DNA from: Paraphaeosphaeria minitans
Lineage: Eukaryota; Ascomycota; Dothideomycetes; Pleosporales; Didymosphaeriaceae
Reading direction: 5' to 3'
Length of the DNA stretch: 64,000 bases
NCBI GenBank assembly: GCA_015832175.1
Contig: WJXW01000009.1
Location: 2,232,001-2,296,000, forward strand
The notes under the pieces are model-generated. The model did no database searches and had not been told where the DNA came from. It saw only the letters and a list, made by a program, of their open reading frames with translations. Below are positions 44,001 through 55,539 of the stretch, piece after piece. Position 1 is the first letter of the stretch, and every line of letters starts with the position of its first letter. A program made the position numbers and the translations under genes.

Positions 44001-44619
44001 GCGTGTGGAACTGCGGTTCGTTTTGAGGACTCATGGTTGGAGCGTAGCCATTGCTCATGCTTCCATGGCGCGAGGCGTGGGGGTCTGGATGCGATGGCCA
44101 AGGACTTGGACCGCCATGCTCCATGCCTTGCGGTGCGGAGGACTCGGCACGCTTGAGGTCGATGCTGATGCTGACACTGGCAGCCGATCGCGGGTCCGGC
44201 TGGAGGGGAGGCTGTGAGTTTTGTGTTGCGCTGTAGGAGCGAATGGAATTCTGGGGTACTGGTGGTCGAGCAGGAAGGGTCACCGGAGTGCTGGTGAGGC
44301 CATGAGGACGGTGGCCAGGCGACGGGAGACTGCTCCTGGGATCGGGAAGATGGCGTATGTCCGAAGGCGGAAGGGAGGGTGAGGGTTGAGGTGGGCCGTA
44401 GGGTCCAGGAGCGGGAGACGGGTAGGTATGCGAGGGATGTGGCAAGCTGTGAGGCGGGAAGGTGCGCGGCGGTGGGGGTGAGGAAGCCTGAGCCGAAGTG
44501 GGATGCGATGGGTGTCGGGCAGCAGGCGGCTGAGGAGGGGGGAGACCGTTATAGACGGGATTGACCGAATCCAAACGGGGCCTCTTGTGGGTGGGCGCGT
44601 CCGGATCAACGCCGTCCAT
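41070..44619 (-). CDS. Zn2Cys6 fungal transcription factor, 1134 aa
   Basis: Four exons on the minus strand: 44619-43763, 43712-42084, 42036-41344 and 41295-41070, with introns of 50, 47 and 48 nt; phases agree throughout. The first 240 residues are Pro/Ser/His-rich and disordered. The zinc cluster is at about 249-276 with spacing C-x2-C-x6-C-x5-C-x2-C-x6-C (CNHC, QKC, RPC, QFC, FDC), preceded by a basic RRKQVRATQA segment. After the intron comes a helical linker (SVNSISDTLKDFVANFNVW), a long disordered region, and the fungal_trans middle homology region (LWALYRSYQDNIHNLHPFLN, ILLLVLALGKVS, AHAQACLLAALYLGQ, RLNLIKCVYWTCLQMER). The unusually late zinc cluster is a notable feature. A nuclear DNA-binding regulator; targets unknown. 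Divergent from the P450 gene across 3.5 kb. Confidence 0.93.
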
Positions 44620-45706
44620 CCTTATATCAGACGACGTTTCCGCTCAGGCCATGCGGCCGCGATTCCGTCACTGGCTACGGTATGGCACTGCGACGCACTC
44701 ACAGATGGAAACGCCTGCCCAGGGCTGGAGCTTGAGGCACTGAGCTTGAGCTTGCGCTTGCGCTTTCGCCTTTTGCAGGAGGGCTGGAGGCAATCCACCA
44801 GCACGTCAGCGGTGGAGTGGGCAGAGGAGGTCTGTTGGTGGAGCAATCCGCGTCATCACTGGGAGGGGGGAGGGGAGAGGAGTTTGACAAGCGTCGCAGG
44901 AAACTGGGAGAGCACCTGTCGAGGCACAGGAGGCTCCGAGCTGGGTAGGGCAGAGGGGTGGGTGAGTGGGTGGGATGTAGGGCGGGAGGTGGTCAAGCGG
45001 CGCGAGGACCCGGTCCTGATGGCAAGCTTACCATGGAGGCGGGAACGTCGCTGGAAGCAGACAAGACTGTGGACGGGTGTTGTAGCGAGCGAGGTTGCTG
45101 GTCGGAGACGGGCGGGCGCTGGCAGTGGCAGTGGCAGTGGCAGTGGCAGGCTATGGGACGAGGTTTGGCAACGCTGTAGCTGTAGGTTGGTAGCGTGGAG
45201 GGTGGCTGCTGGACGGGCCGTGCACCGAACGAGAGGGCGCGCTTGGCTAGCGGCGGGCAGGGAAGCGGGCGGCGTGGGCAGGAGAGGCGAGAGCGGCGGG
45301 CAGGGCCCCTGGGCCAGTTGAAGGGTGGGCTGGGCGAGGAGTCGAGGAGTCGAGGAGTCGAGGAGGACAGACAGTGATGGAGTGGCCGAGTGGTAGCGTC
45401 GCGGAGTGGTAGCGTCGCGGAGTGGTAGCGTCGAGGAGTGGTGGAGTGGACTCGTCGAGTGTTGGTGAGGCGGCCGAGGGTTGGCCGTGGCCCGCCGGGC
45501 GGTGGGCGGCGATGGAGCGCTGGCGACGGCAGGTCGAATCTGCGCGCCAGGGCGAGTGAAAATGAGCAAAGCAAGCACCCGCGATTCACGATTCACGATT
45601 CACGATTCACGGGTGGTCTTGGTCATTCTGGCGACTGGCACTGGCGGCTGGTGGCTGGTGGCTGCAGGATGATCGCTTGACGCCCCGTCCGTCCATGAAT
45701 CCATGA

Positions 45707-45729
45707 GGTACCTAGTCTACCTAGGTACC
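45707..45729. repeat. Perfect inverted repeat GGTACCTAG / CTAGGTACC
   Basis: The arms 45707-45715 and 45721-45729 are exact reverse complements around a 5-base spacer, and resemble the GGTAC palindromes at 38.1 and 38.6 kb. Confidence 0.9.
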
Positions 45730-45764
45730 CTACCCAGGCCCGCAGCGGTGGGAGGGCCAACATC

Positions 45765-45875
45765 CACATGTCTGTTGCTGTCGCAGGCCATCCCGTCCAG
45801 CGCCATGTCTGTTGCCGTCGCCGGTCATCCCATCAGCGCCATGTCGGTGGCCGTCGCAGGCCATCCCGTCCAGGG
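45765..45875 (+). repeat. 36-bp tandem repeat, three copies
   Basis: A unit of about 36 bp, CATGTCTGTTGCTGTCGCAGG followed by CCATCCCGTCCAGCGC, repeats three times with a few substitutions; the multiple-of-three length makes a spurious repetitive ORF. Confidence 0.85.
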
Positions 45876-46029
45876 CCTCGCTGTCGCTGCGCGCTCCTCC
45901 GCCCGGCCAGTTGCCCACCATGCAGAGCCGGGTGTTGCGAGATTGGAGATTGCCCGGTGCCGGTGCAACTGACTGTGCATGAAACTTGTGTGCCTGAAAC
46001 TGAGCGTGCGGTGGAAAGCCCCACAGCGC

Positions 46030-46095
46030 TCAAGGAGCCAGGAGCCAGGAGCAAGGAGCAAGGAGCAAGGAGCAAGGAGCAAGGAGCAGGGAGCG
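46030..46095 (+). repeat. (AGGAGCA)n 7-bp tandem repeat
   Basis: About eight units of AGGAGCA/AGGAGCC in a row, degenerating at both ends. Confidence 0.9.
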
Positions 46096-46343
46096 AGGAG
46101 CATCACATCAGGGGCCACGCTGCGTCCCTAGCCCCGTCCGACGAGCCTTGGAGTCTTCGAGAAGGCCGCTGGAAGTGATGCGCGGCTGGTGGGTACCCAT
46201 CTAGCCCGTCTAGTAAGTGCAAGCCTGCCATTGCCAATGGACCGCGTCGACGCCGTCGTTTCGGCGACTCGTTGCCCTCGCCGCTGGCGTCAGGACCGGC
46301 CAAGTTCCGACCAGACTACCCCGAGTGTGGAGGCTGGCCTGGG

Positions 46344-46358
46344 GGGGGGGGGGGACTC
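46344..46358 (+). repeat. Poly-G run
   Basis: An uninterrupted run of about 15 G. It is unusual and also a likely place for length error in the assembly. Confidence 0.85.
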
Positions 46359-46467
46359 AGCCAAGGCCATCTGTCACGGTAAACAGTGTGCACTGTGTTG
46401 TTATTAGCCATGCAACGTCCAGGCATGATGCGGTGACATGCAGCGAGAAGTGGACCATGTGCCTCTG

Positions 46468-46865
46468 CTCGCTCCAAGAGTCAGACGGTTTACTGATGCT
46501 CCGTCGAAGAGTCAGACTACAGAGGCTCGACAGTCGGATGGCATACAGAGGCTCGACAGTCGGATGGCCTACAGAGGCTCGAGAGCTAGATCGTCTACAG
46601 ATGGTCCAGATGGTCTACAGAGGACAGCTGATGCTACGTCCAAGAGTCAGATTGGTCTACAGATGACCAGTCCAAGAGTTGATCGTCTACATATGATCAG
46701 TCCATGGGTTGGATCGCCTACAGATGCTTGGTCCAAGAGTCGGATCGTCTACAGAGAACAGCTGATGCTCAGTCCAAGAGTCAGATTGGTCTACAGATGC
46801 TCGGCTCAAGAGTCACATGGTCTACAGAGGGCAGCTGATGCTCACTTCAAGAGCCAGATCGTCCA
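46468..46865 (+). repeat. Minisatellite of about 30-bp units, 400 bp long
   Basis: Variants of TCCAAGAGTCAGAT, GGTCTACAGATGCTC and GGCTCGACAGTCGGATGGC alternate for roughly 12 units. Higher-order structure is visible: the combined block GAACAGCTGATGCTCAGTCCAAGAG recurs near 46620, 46755 and 46825 with changes. Confidence 0.8.
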
Positions 46866-47164
46866 CCTGCAAAGCCCTTCGCAAAGGAGGCTAGTCCCAA
46901 TTGGCCACACGCGGGCTAGCCTCGCAGCGCTTCTCTTTGTTCACCGCAACGACGGCAAGAGCGGCGCGAGAAGAAACATCACGTCCACCGGCCACCGGTC
47001 AACACGACCTTACGGCTTATTATTAGGCCTCACCCTCGCCCTTGCCCTCGCGCCTCACCTTTTGTCAGTGTCAGTGTCAGTGTCAGTGTCTAGTCTCGCT
47101 CCGCGGTCGGCCTTGCCGTCGTCGCCAGGCCGACTTTGCCAAGGGACCTGGCCGCTTCACGACA

Positions 47165-47298
47165 ACAGTAGGGCCACGACCGCTTCACGATAACAGCAGG
47201 ACCACGGCAACAGCAGGCCACGGCAACAGCAGACCACGGCAACAGCAGGCCACGGCAACAGCAGGCCACGGTAACAGCAGTAACAGCAGGCCACGTGG
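47165..47298 (+). repeat. 18-bp tandem repeat (GGCCACGGCAACAGCA)
   Basis: Around seven copies of a CAACAGCAGGCCACGG unit, the first two diverged (CACGACAACAGTAGGG). Confidence 0.85.
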
Positions 47299-47429
47299 AC
47301 GGCGGCTGCACTGTGCATTTGTTAGCTGCAAAGGTCCCCAAGCGCCCATGCAAAAACGACCTCTCGCCTTGCCCCCGCAAATGGTAGCTATCGCCGTCTC
47401 CTGAGTGACGGACATGCTCGCCCGCCGTG

Positions 47430-47560
47430 CTTCCTGTCTGGCCGTGCTTCCTGGTGCTTCCCGTTGGTCGCCGTACTTCCTGGTGCTTCCTGGTGCTTCC
47501 GTTGCCTGCCGTGCTGCTGCTTCCTGCTGCTTCCCGTTGGTCGCCTTGCTCTGCGACCCC
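47430..47560 (+). repeat. CTTCCTGGTG / CCCGTTGGTCGCC interspersed repeat
   Basis: CTTCCTGGTG recurs several times, and the longer GCTTCCCGTTGGTCGCC occurs at about 47455 and 47530. Confidence 0.75.
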
Positions 47561-48096
47561 GTGTCTGACTGGCGGGAACATGCTTTTGGCCTGGTTGCTG
47601 TGCCTCCTGCAGCCGTCGTGGTCGGCACTCAGCCAAAAGCTTGAGACAGAGACGAGCCAGCCACTGAGAAAGCGCTGCCGTGCAAGGTTGTCTGTGACTA
47701 AGCCGACGCCCGAGCGAAATTAGCCTCAGGCGCAACCGTCTCCCGTCACATCCCGCCTGTCTTGGGATCAAAATGACCACACCATTTAATTCTCCTTTGC
47801 CTTGCCTTGTAACAGCGATTCAACGTAGATTGGCAACCTTCACTGTGTTTCCCTGTGATCGCAACACCCGGCGCTACTATCAGATGCGTCATGCGAACAA
47901 GCGACATGCGGGGCTCAAACGCACTTGATGCACCGAAACGTGCCCTCCTGACATCACAACCACGACAGCTGGCCACGATGCATCCTTGACACTTCTTCGT
48001 CCTCACTCTCTGATGTGCAGTCGCATACACCGCTGAGCCCCCTTGCTTCCTCCTTTTCGCACCGATCAGCCAGTGTCGCACACAGCGGGATATCCG

Positions 48097-50275
48097 ATGG
48101 CTTACCTCTTTGTGTGGAGCGCCATCGCATGCGTGCTGTTGTACCAGGGCCTCACCACCTATCAGCGCTTCAGGCGCAATATCGCAATCGCCAAAGCCTC
48201 CGGCATTGCCCATGTTGTGCTACCCGTGCATGTGTTCGGCGTGCCTTGGCTCGCAACATACTATCTCTGGATCCCGATATTGAACAAACTCCCGCCCTCG
48301 CTCAGAGGACTGTGGTTCGAGTACGTGTCGTGCCCGTATATAACATCCTACAGACACTCACTGCGGCTTCCTAGGCTCCTGGATCCCGAATGGGCCCACA
48401 GGCTTGGCCACGGGCCTTTCGAAAGGATGGGCTCGGATGTCTTTCTCACCGTGTCTGCCTCCACGATCATGGCCTTTGTCGCCGACGCCGACGTTGTGAC
48501 GCAAATTACTACGCGGCGAAATGACTTCCCCAAGCCGCTTAAAATGTACACTCGTCTCGATCTCTACGGCAAGAATCTAGTGTCGACTGAAGGTGCCGAT
48601 TGGCGTATGCACAGAAAACTCACCGCGCCAAGCTTTGGAGAACGCAACAATGAGCTTGTGTTCACCGAGACCCTGCACCATACGAATGCGCTGCTTCGAA
48701 TGTGGAAGCCTGATCAGAACCACAGTAGAACCCTTACTGACCCTGGCAATGATACCATGACCTGGGCTCTCTATATCATCAGCGGTGCAGGATTCGACAT
48801 TCGCGTGACTTGGCCGCATGATGAAGGGAAGAGCGAAGTGGACAAGTCTGATGGAGCCGATAATGGATTCACAGGCTCTCGGCCGCCGCCGGGACATTCG
48901 ATGAACTACCGTGAGGCCCTCAGCGAACTTCTTCACAACATCATGTGGACATTCATTGGTCCCGCATCCGTACTGAGTGAGTTGGACTGCATCCAGTTCC
49001 GTGTCAAGATGCACCTCGTATACCACTTGATCTAAAAGTTATGTGTCATGATGCATTCTTGGACCACTTGGTCTTCCAGTTCTGTGTCAAGATGCAACTC
49101 TTGGACCACTTGATCTAAAAGCTTTGTGTCAAGATACACCTCTTGGAGCACTTGGTCTAAACCGGGTGGCATTTGTCCCGTGCTCGGACGAACGCTGACC
49201 ACCGACAGCAAAATCGCCCATCAAGGTCCACCGCAAAGTAGGGCAGGCCATGTCGGAATGGGGCAACTACATGGACGAGATCTTCCAACTCAAGAAGAAC
49301 CAAGTATCCTCCGGCCAGGACGCCCACGGCATGGACCTCTTCCGCGCTCTCATCCGGAACTCTGGCATTCTAGACGAATCGCAGACCACCATCCAGAAGT
49401 CCGACCTCCTAGGCAATGCCTTCGTCCTCATGCTAGCTGGTCACGAAACCACGGCCAACGCCCTCCACTACTCGCTCATCTTCCTCGCCATGCGCTGGTC
49501 CTCGCAGAAGAAACTGCAAGACGATGTCGACGAGGTGATCCAAGGCCGCCCCATCGCCGACTGGAAGTACGAAGAGACCTTCCAGAAGCTCTTCAACGGC
49601 ATGCCCGCCGCCGTCATGAACGAAACCCTCCGCATCATGACGCCCATCAACAACATCCCCAAGACCACCGCGTCGGGCCGACCACAGCAGTTCTCTATGC
49701 GCGGAGAGCAGTACACCATGCCGGGCGGAACGCAAATCTCGCTCTCCTGCGCCATCCACAAGAATCCGCGATACTGGCCTGCGCCGCCCGGCGAGGAAGT
49801 CGTAAACGGGATCCCGGACGCGCAGCGCTTCCGCCCGGAGCGCTGGCTCAACAAATCTCAGACGGTCGACTCCTTCACGGACGTTGCTTACGACGATGAA
49901 GAGCTGCGCGGCCCGTCCGGCGAAGACACGTCGTCGAGCCTGTTCAAGCCGGTCAAGGGGTCGTACATTCCGTTTAGCGACGGGTTCCGGTCGTGCATTG
50001 GGCGGCGGTTCGCGCAGGTGGAGCTGCTGACTGCGTTTGCGGTCATCTTCACGCAGTACAGCGTCGAGCTTGCGGTGGATGAGTGGGCGAGCGACGTGGA
50101 GGTGGAGGCGATGGATGAGGCAGGGAGGGAGGCGGTGTGGAGGAAGGCGGCGGATCGTGCGTGGTGGCTGCTTGAGAAGAAGACGGCCAGCATTATTACG
50201 CTGCAGTTGAGGGGGCATACGATTCCGATACGGCTGGTGAAGAGAGGGGAGGAGAAGCTGAAGTTTGATTATTGA
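48097..50275 (+). CDS. Cytochrome P450 monooxygenase
   Basis: Three exons, 48097-48320, 48375-48976 and 49209-50275, give about 630 residues. Introns are 54 nt and 232 nt. The ATG at 48097 starts an N-terminal ER anchor (MAYLFVWSAIACVLLYQG). P450 hallmarks in order: C-helix WRMHRKL, the I-helix LMLAGHETTANAL, the K-helix ExxR in NETLR, the PERW motif in FRPERWLN and the heme loop PFSDGFRSCIGRRFAQVE, with the thiolate Cys near 538. A roughly 45-residue insert (SQTVDSFTDVAYDD...) before the heme loop makes it longer than usual. Substrate unknown; no secondary-metabolite backbone gene is nearby. The first intron is in frame without stops; the second contains four 42-bp repeats. The CYP family cannot be assigned by eye. 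Confidence 0.9.
48997..49163 (+). repeat. 42-bp minisatellite inside a P450 intron, four copies
   Basis: Copies begin at 48997, 49039, 49080 and 49122. The consensus is close to TTCTGTGTCAAGATGCACCTC followed by TTGGACCACTTGATCTAAAAG. It accounts for most of the intron (48977-49208), which is four to five times longer than the other introns in this window. Each copy carries a CTTGATCTAA-like phrase resembling a branch-site sequence. Confidence 0.9.
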
Positions 50276-50870
50276 ACCGTAATGGGTGTTTGGTTTCGGA
50301 TGCAGGTGAATCCTTGCAGGATACCTGGACATGTTTCTTGTAGAGCATATGGGTACCAATTTGAACAGTTAATTGTCCAACCGTATGGATCACGTTCTGC
50401 GAGCATTCTATGCCCAATCGAAATAGTCCGGGGATCCAGCTTTCCCGTGCACCCATCGTATAACATACAGCAGCAGTAGTGATAAATTTACGGAGCTTGT
50501 CAACACGTGATGCTCCTCCCCCGCTCAAGGGAGCACGGGGGTGCCACACCGTGGCGGTGCGCAGTGGCGTCACACTCCGAACACCTGGAGACACAGTGCC
50601 CGCGAACCACGAAGTCCCCACCAAAGAACCCAACGAACGCAGAATCTTTCCCGTACCTACTTTCTCTTGCTTGCGTTCTATACCCACGCACATTTAGGCA
50701 CCCCGCACGCGCCCCAATGCAGCGCTGAAGCCCCCAAGCACCGGGCCCCCAAGCTATACGTTGCAACATCTTTTTCCTAGCCGGAACTGCCCACGCACCC
50801 TCACCGCACCTGCTGGTCGCGCTGAGAGTGTTTTAGGAACTTCGCGCAGCTTCACACATCTTCTGGTGCG
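50276..50870. other. Intergenic, upstream of UGGT
   Basis: About 600 bp with the P450 3' flank and the UGGT promoter. Overlapping ORFs on both strands (for example 50196-50693 minus) lack motifs. I could not identify a clear ER-stress element. Confidence 0.5.
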
Positions 50871-53800
50871 ATGCGGGCGCTCAATGGGCTGTTGGGTGCG
50901 CGCGGTCTGGCGCTGCTGAGCGCGTCAGGACTCGTGGGCGTCCTCGCGGGACCGACGGTCAACGTTGCGCTAAGGGCGAGCTTCAACGCTGCGCCATACC
51001 TCGTGGAGCTATTGTATGTGGGTGGACTGGCGGGGAGAGAGGATACGGCTGACAGATAGCAGAGAAACCGCCGCAGAAGAGAATGCGACTGCGTACTTTC
51101 CCCTTCTCGACCGCATAGCAGACGGCTACTTCGACGCCACGAAGACGGATAAGCAGCTGTTCGAGTCGTTCGTGGGGCTGCTCCAGACGGAGGGACATGT
51201 CGCGGATCCCCAGACGCTGTCGTCGTTTCAGTTTGCGCTGTCAGTGCGGTCCTCTGCCCCGCGGATAGAGGCTCACTATCAGTTTTACAACACGTCGGTG
51301 GAGCCGTCATTGCAGGGTGAGCAGGGTCCGGAGTGTGAGACGTGGGTCGCGTTTGGGGGGAAGCAGTACTGCTCCCCGCACTTGGAAGGGAGCCAGGGGA
51401 GTGTCAAGGGCGAGCGGTGGGCTTACTCTGCGCTGAATACATTGGTAGGCTGGACTGATGCGTAAATAGGTCGTATCAAATGCCCTTCGACCGCATACTG
51501 GGCAACAGCTCGCACGCGCTCCCTGCGATCCTCTACGCCGATATCACCGCCCCCTCATTTGCGGAATTCCACAAGACGCTGAGCAAGACTGCGCACGAGG
51601 GCAAAACATCGTACCGCGTACGCCACAAACCGTCTCCGAATGCGTCCAAGACACCGCTGGTGGTCAATGGATATGGCGTTGCGCTGCAGCTGAAGCGGAC
51701 CGACTACATTGTCATTGACGACCGGGCGCCGGCTGAGCAGGGCGAGAAGCAGACGTCGCTGGACGCGGAGCTCAACGATGATGCAGACGTGTCGGATCTG
51801 AAGCCACTCGCCAAGGATGAGGTTGCGGATCTGGGAGTGAAAGCTGCGAGCTTCGTGATGAAGAGCGACAACCCCATGGACACGCTGTTGAAGCTCGTAC
51901 AGGACTTCCCCAAGTACTCGTCCGCCATCGTCGCGCACAATGCGTCGGAGGAGTTTGCCGAGGAACACGACTACAACCGCATGCAACTGCTCTCCGCCGG
52001 GATGAACATTCTGTGGATCAACGGCGTACAAGTTCCGGTCCGCGACATCAACCCGTTTGCTCTCCTGGAGCATCTCCGCCGAGAGCGTGCGCTCATCAAC
52101 GGTGTGCGCAGGCAAGGTCTTTCCAGTCCCGACGCCATCGCCCTACTCTCGCACTCTGCCATCACCGAAACGCAGTCAGAGGACGAGCCCCAGCGGTACG
52201 ACTTCCGCGACGAGCTCGAAGGCGGTAACGTCATCATCTGGATGAACAACATCGAGAAGGACTCCAGGTACGAGAGCTGGCCTTCGCAGACACACGCTTT
52301 GCTGCAAAGGACGTACCCGGGACAGTTGCCGTCGGTCCGTCGAGACATTCACAACGCTATCGTGCCGGTCGATTTCACGGCAAAGGATGATGTGCTTATG
52401 GTCATCGAGACGGTGCTCGGTTTGATCAAGCGCGGTATCCCGATTAGATGGGGCCTCGTCCCGTCGACGAAGACGCAAGGGGCCGCTGATCAGGCAAAGG
52501 TCGTCTATCATTTGCTTGATGGCTATGGTCTGAACACCCTGACCAGGTACCTCGATGCTGTAAGTTTATCGCACGCTCACTACAGAATCGCACTAACCCA
52601 TGACATAGTCTCTTGAAGCAAAGAAGCTGGATCGGCCTGACAAAGCCGTGTTCGATGCTACCGTCAAGAGCGCCACCCTCCGTGCCGAACGCGAAGCCCT
52701 CAGCTTTACCGACGTACTGAGCTCACAGGACGTTGCGCAAAGGGTGGACGCTGCGCAAAAGTACCTCGCACGTTTGGCTGCCGACGGACGAAGCGCTCCC
52801 ATATTCATCAACGGCGTGGCCATCGGAAAGGATGGGGCTTGGCTCCAGTACATCAGTCAACGCATCGGCACGGATCTTCGCCAGATCCAGCAGCTCGTCT
52901 TCGAAGACGCACTGAACGACGATAGCTGGATCCCGCAGTACTTTCTTTTCCAGGCCGCCACCAGGCGCAATCCACTAATCATCCCGGAGAATGAGAAGAA
53001 TATCACGCTCATCGACATGGCAGAGTTTGATGCAAAGCACGGTGCGGTCTTCAACGTGTTGCCGCGCGTACAGGCTGCGGAGTCTGCCAGCAAGGAGGAC
53101 TGGGCCCATGTTACCTTGGTCGGAGATTTCGACTCGGACTCTGGATTCACGCTGCTCAAGTCGGTGGCTCATTATCGCGAGGAGAACCCGAATGTCGAAG
53201 TTGTTCTTCTGCACAACCCACAGGCTAGCGCCGATACTTCCAGCGCTTCGGAGGACATCTTGGAGGCCTGGGTCAAATCGCTCCACGATCTCAGCATCGA
53301 GCGACTGCAGGAAATCCTGGCACAGGAGCCTAGCTTCTCGCCTGCTTTGGGCAATGCGACGCTCTTCTGGAAATCAGCCCAACCCATATATGACGCGTTG
53401 GGTCTCCAAACTGGACAGCACGGTATTTTGGTAAATGGTCGCTTTGTCGGACCTATCCCGACGGAGAATTCCTTCTCCAAGTCTGATATCGAATCATTAG
53501 TCAGCTATGAGATGAAGAAGCGCATCGAGCCGCTTAGCAAGGCGCTCAAGTCACTTGAACTGACCGACAAGGTCAAGTCACCGCTCGATGTAGCCAAGAT
53601 CCAGTCGCTTGTCGCGATCTCTACGGTCTCAGATGTTCCGGAGGGCATCTTCGAGTCTGCATCTACTCTCAGGATTGACCGATACAAAGGGTGGAACGAT
53701 GCTCATACGGCTATTGTGAAAGGCGACAACAACACCGCCATCATTCAAGTCGTCGCCTCCATCGATCCCGCGACCGAGCTGGCACAGAAATGGGTACCCA

Positions 53801-55539
53801 TACTGAAGACCCTGTCAGACATGGATGGCGTTCACCTAAAGCTGTTTCTCAACCCTAAGCAGATGCTTTCGGAGCTCCCCGTGAAGCGTTTCTACCGTTA
53901 CTTGCTCGACTCCAAGCCCTCTTTCAACGAGGATGGCTCGGTCGACAGCCTGGAAGCGCACTTTTCCGGCATTCCCAAGGAAGCGCTGCTCAACCTGGGT
54001 ATGGACGTTCCGCCGTCCTGGCTCATCGCACCGGAAGAGTCCATCCACGATCTGGACAACATCAAGTTCAGCTCCCTACCTGCAGGCTCCAACATTGATG
54101 CTATCTACGGCCTCGAAAGCATTCTCATCGAGGGTCACTCGCGCGACACGAGCAATGGCGGACAGCCACCTCGTGGCGCTGAAGTTGTCCTCGCAACTGA
54201 GAAGGATCCGCATTTCGCTGATACCATCATCATGGCCAACTTGGGCTACTTCCAGTTCAAAGCCAATCCCGGATTCTACAACATTCATCTTAAGGCTGGC
54301 CGCAGCTCAGAGATCTTCAGCTTCGATAGCGCCGGTCCCGCTGGATGGGCACCAGTCCCTGGTGACGAGACCAGCGAAATCGCATTGATGTCCTTCCAAG
54401 GCCTGACGCTGTTCCCGCGTCTGTCCCGAAAGCCAGGTCAAGAGACCGCCGACGTCCTCGCCGCGGATGACTCGCTCGCGGTAGAACTCATGGAGAAGGG
54501 CACGCAGAAGGTTAACAAGCTTCTCAGCAAAGTCGGGCTCAACTTCAACGCCGACAAGGCCATCAAGAAGGGTGCCTCCCTCTTCCATTCGTCCAAGACC
54601 TCCGGCAAAGGCGTGCAAGCCGACATCAACATCTTCTCCGTCGCGTCGGGCCACCTTTACGAGCGCATGCTCAACATCATGATGCTCTCGGTCATGAAAC
54701 ACACCTCGCACACGGTCAAGTTCTGGTTCATCGAGCAATTCCTCTCGCCCTCCTTCAAGTCCTTCCTCCCGCACATGGCCGCCGAATACGGGTTCGACTA
54801 CGAAATGGTCACGTACAAGTGGCCGCACTGGCTGCGCGCGCAGTCGGAGAAGCAGCGCGAGATCTGGGGCTACAAGATCCTCTTCCTCGACGTACTGTTC
54901 CCGCTCGACCTCGACAAGGTCATCTTCGTGGACGCAGACCAGATCGTGCGCACGGACATGCATGAACTCGTGGAGTTTGACTTGGAAGGTGCGCCGTACG
55001 GGTTTACACCCATGTGCGACAGCCGCACCGAAATGGAGGGCTTCCGGTTCTGGAAAACGGGCTACTGGGCCAACTTCCTGCGCGGCCGCCCTTACCACAT
55101 CTCGGCCCTCTACGTCGTCGACCTCGCGCAATTCCGCCGCTTGGCCGCGGGCGACCGCTTGCGCCAGCAGTACCACTCTCTGTCCGCGGACCCGGCCTCC
55201 CTGTCCAACTTGGACCAAGACTTGCCCAACAACATGCAGTTCAACCTCGAGATCAAGTCCCTGCCGCAGGCGTGGCTGTGGTGCGAGACGTGGTGCAGCG
55301 ACGAGAGCTTGGAGGATGCCAAGACGATTGATCTATGTAATAATCCGATGACGAAGGAACCCAAGCTGGAGAGGGCGCGGAGGCAGGTTCCGGAGTGGAA
55401 TGTTTATGACGAAGAGGTTGCGCAGCTTGCGAGGCGGGTGAGGGGTGAGAGTGGGAAGGGGAAGGTCGATGTGCAGGAGGAGCTGCAGAACGAGGAGAAG
55501 AGGAAGGCGGATGCGGAGAGGAGGAGGGATGAGCTGTAG
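50871..55539 (+). CDS. UDP-glucose:glycoprotein glucosyltransferase (UGGT)
   Basis: Four exons, 50871-51013, 51063-51416, 51470-52559 and 52609-55539, encode about 1505 residues, the normal family length. Introns are 49, 53 and 49 nt. The second is inferred from homology: using the GT at 51417 restores PFDRILGNSS after VKGER, whereas the more obvious GTAGGC at 51445 gives only 25 nt and the wrong frame. A signal peptide (LALLSASGLVGVLAG) precedes the tandem thioredoxin-like folding sensor. The C-terminal GT24 domain has KFWFIEQFLSPSFK, DVLFPLDLDKVIFVDADQIV with the DxD near 1304, and LDQDLPNNMQF. The last four residues RDEL act as an ER retrieval signal. The enzyme re-glucosylates misfolded N-glycoproteins for the calnexin cycle. 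Confidence 0.95.

Larger units (their letters stand above)
44620..48096. other. Minisatellite-rich divergent spacer, 3.5 kb
   Basis: This stretch lies between the start codons of the Zn2Cys6 factor (-) and the P450 (+), so it holds both upstream regions. I find no gene: the ORFs of up to 270 codons have repetitive Arg/Gly/Ser-rich translations dictated by the GC-rich repeats. At least eight separate short tandem arrays lie here; the main ones are listed separately. Others are (GGCAGT)n at about 45121-45149, (GAGTCGAG)n at about 45338-45364, GTGGTAGCGTCGCGGA repeats at 45389-45436, (GATTCAC)n at 45583-45611 and (CAGTGT)n at 47067-47090. Confidence 0.6.

Noticed and set aside
44503..45321. 272-codon plus-strand ORF at the Zn2Cys6 start
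   Set aside because: It overlaps the start of the transcription factor and runs into GC-rich repeats; composition is repetitive Arg/Gly/Ser/Trp.
46438..47193. 251-codon ORF with repetitive protein
   Set aside because: The repeated peptide follows from the underlying minisatellite; there is no sign of selection on protein sequence such as repeats in multiples of three.
49433..50359. 308-codon minus-strand ORF
   Set aside because: Antisense of the P450 C-terminal half that contains the heme loop.
54307..55218. 303-codon minus-strand ORF
   Set aside because: Antisense of the UGGT catalytic domain; translation is Val/Glu/Arg-rich without motif.
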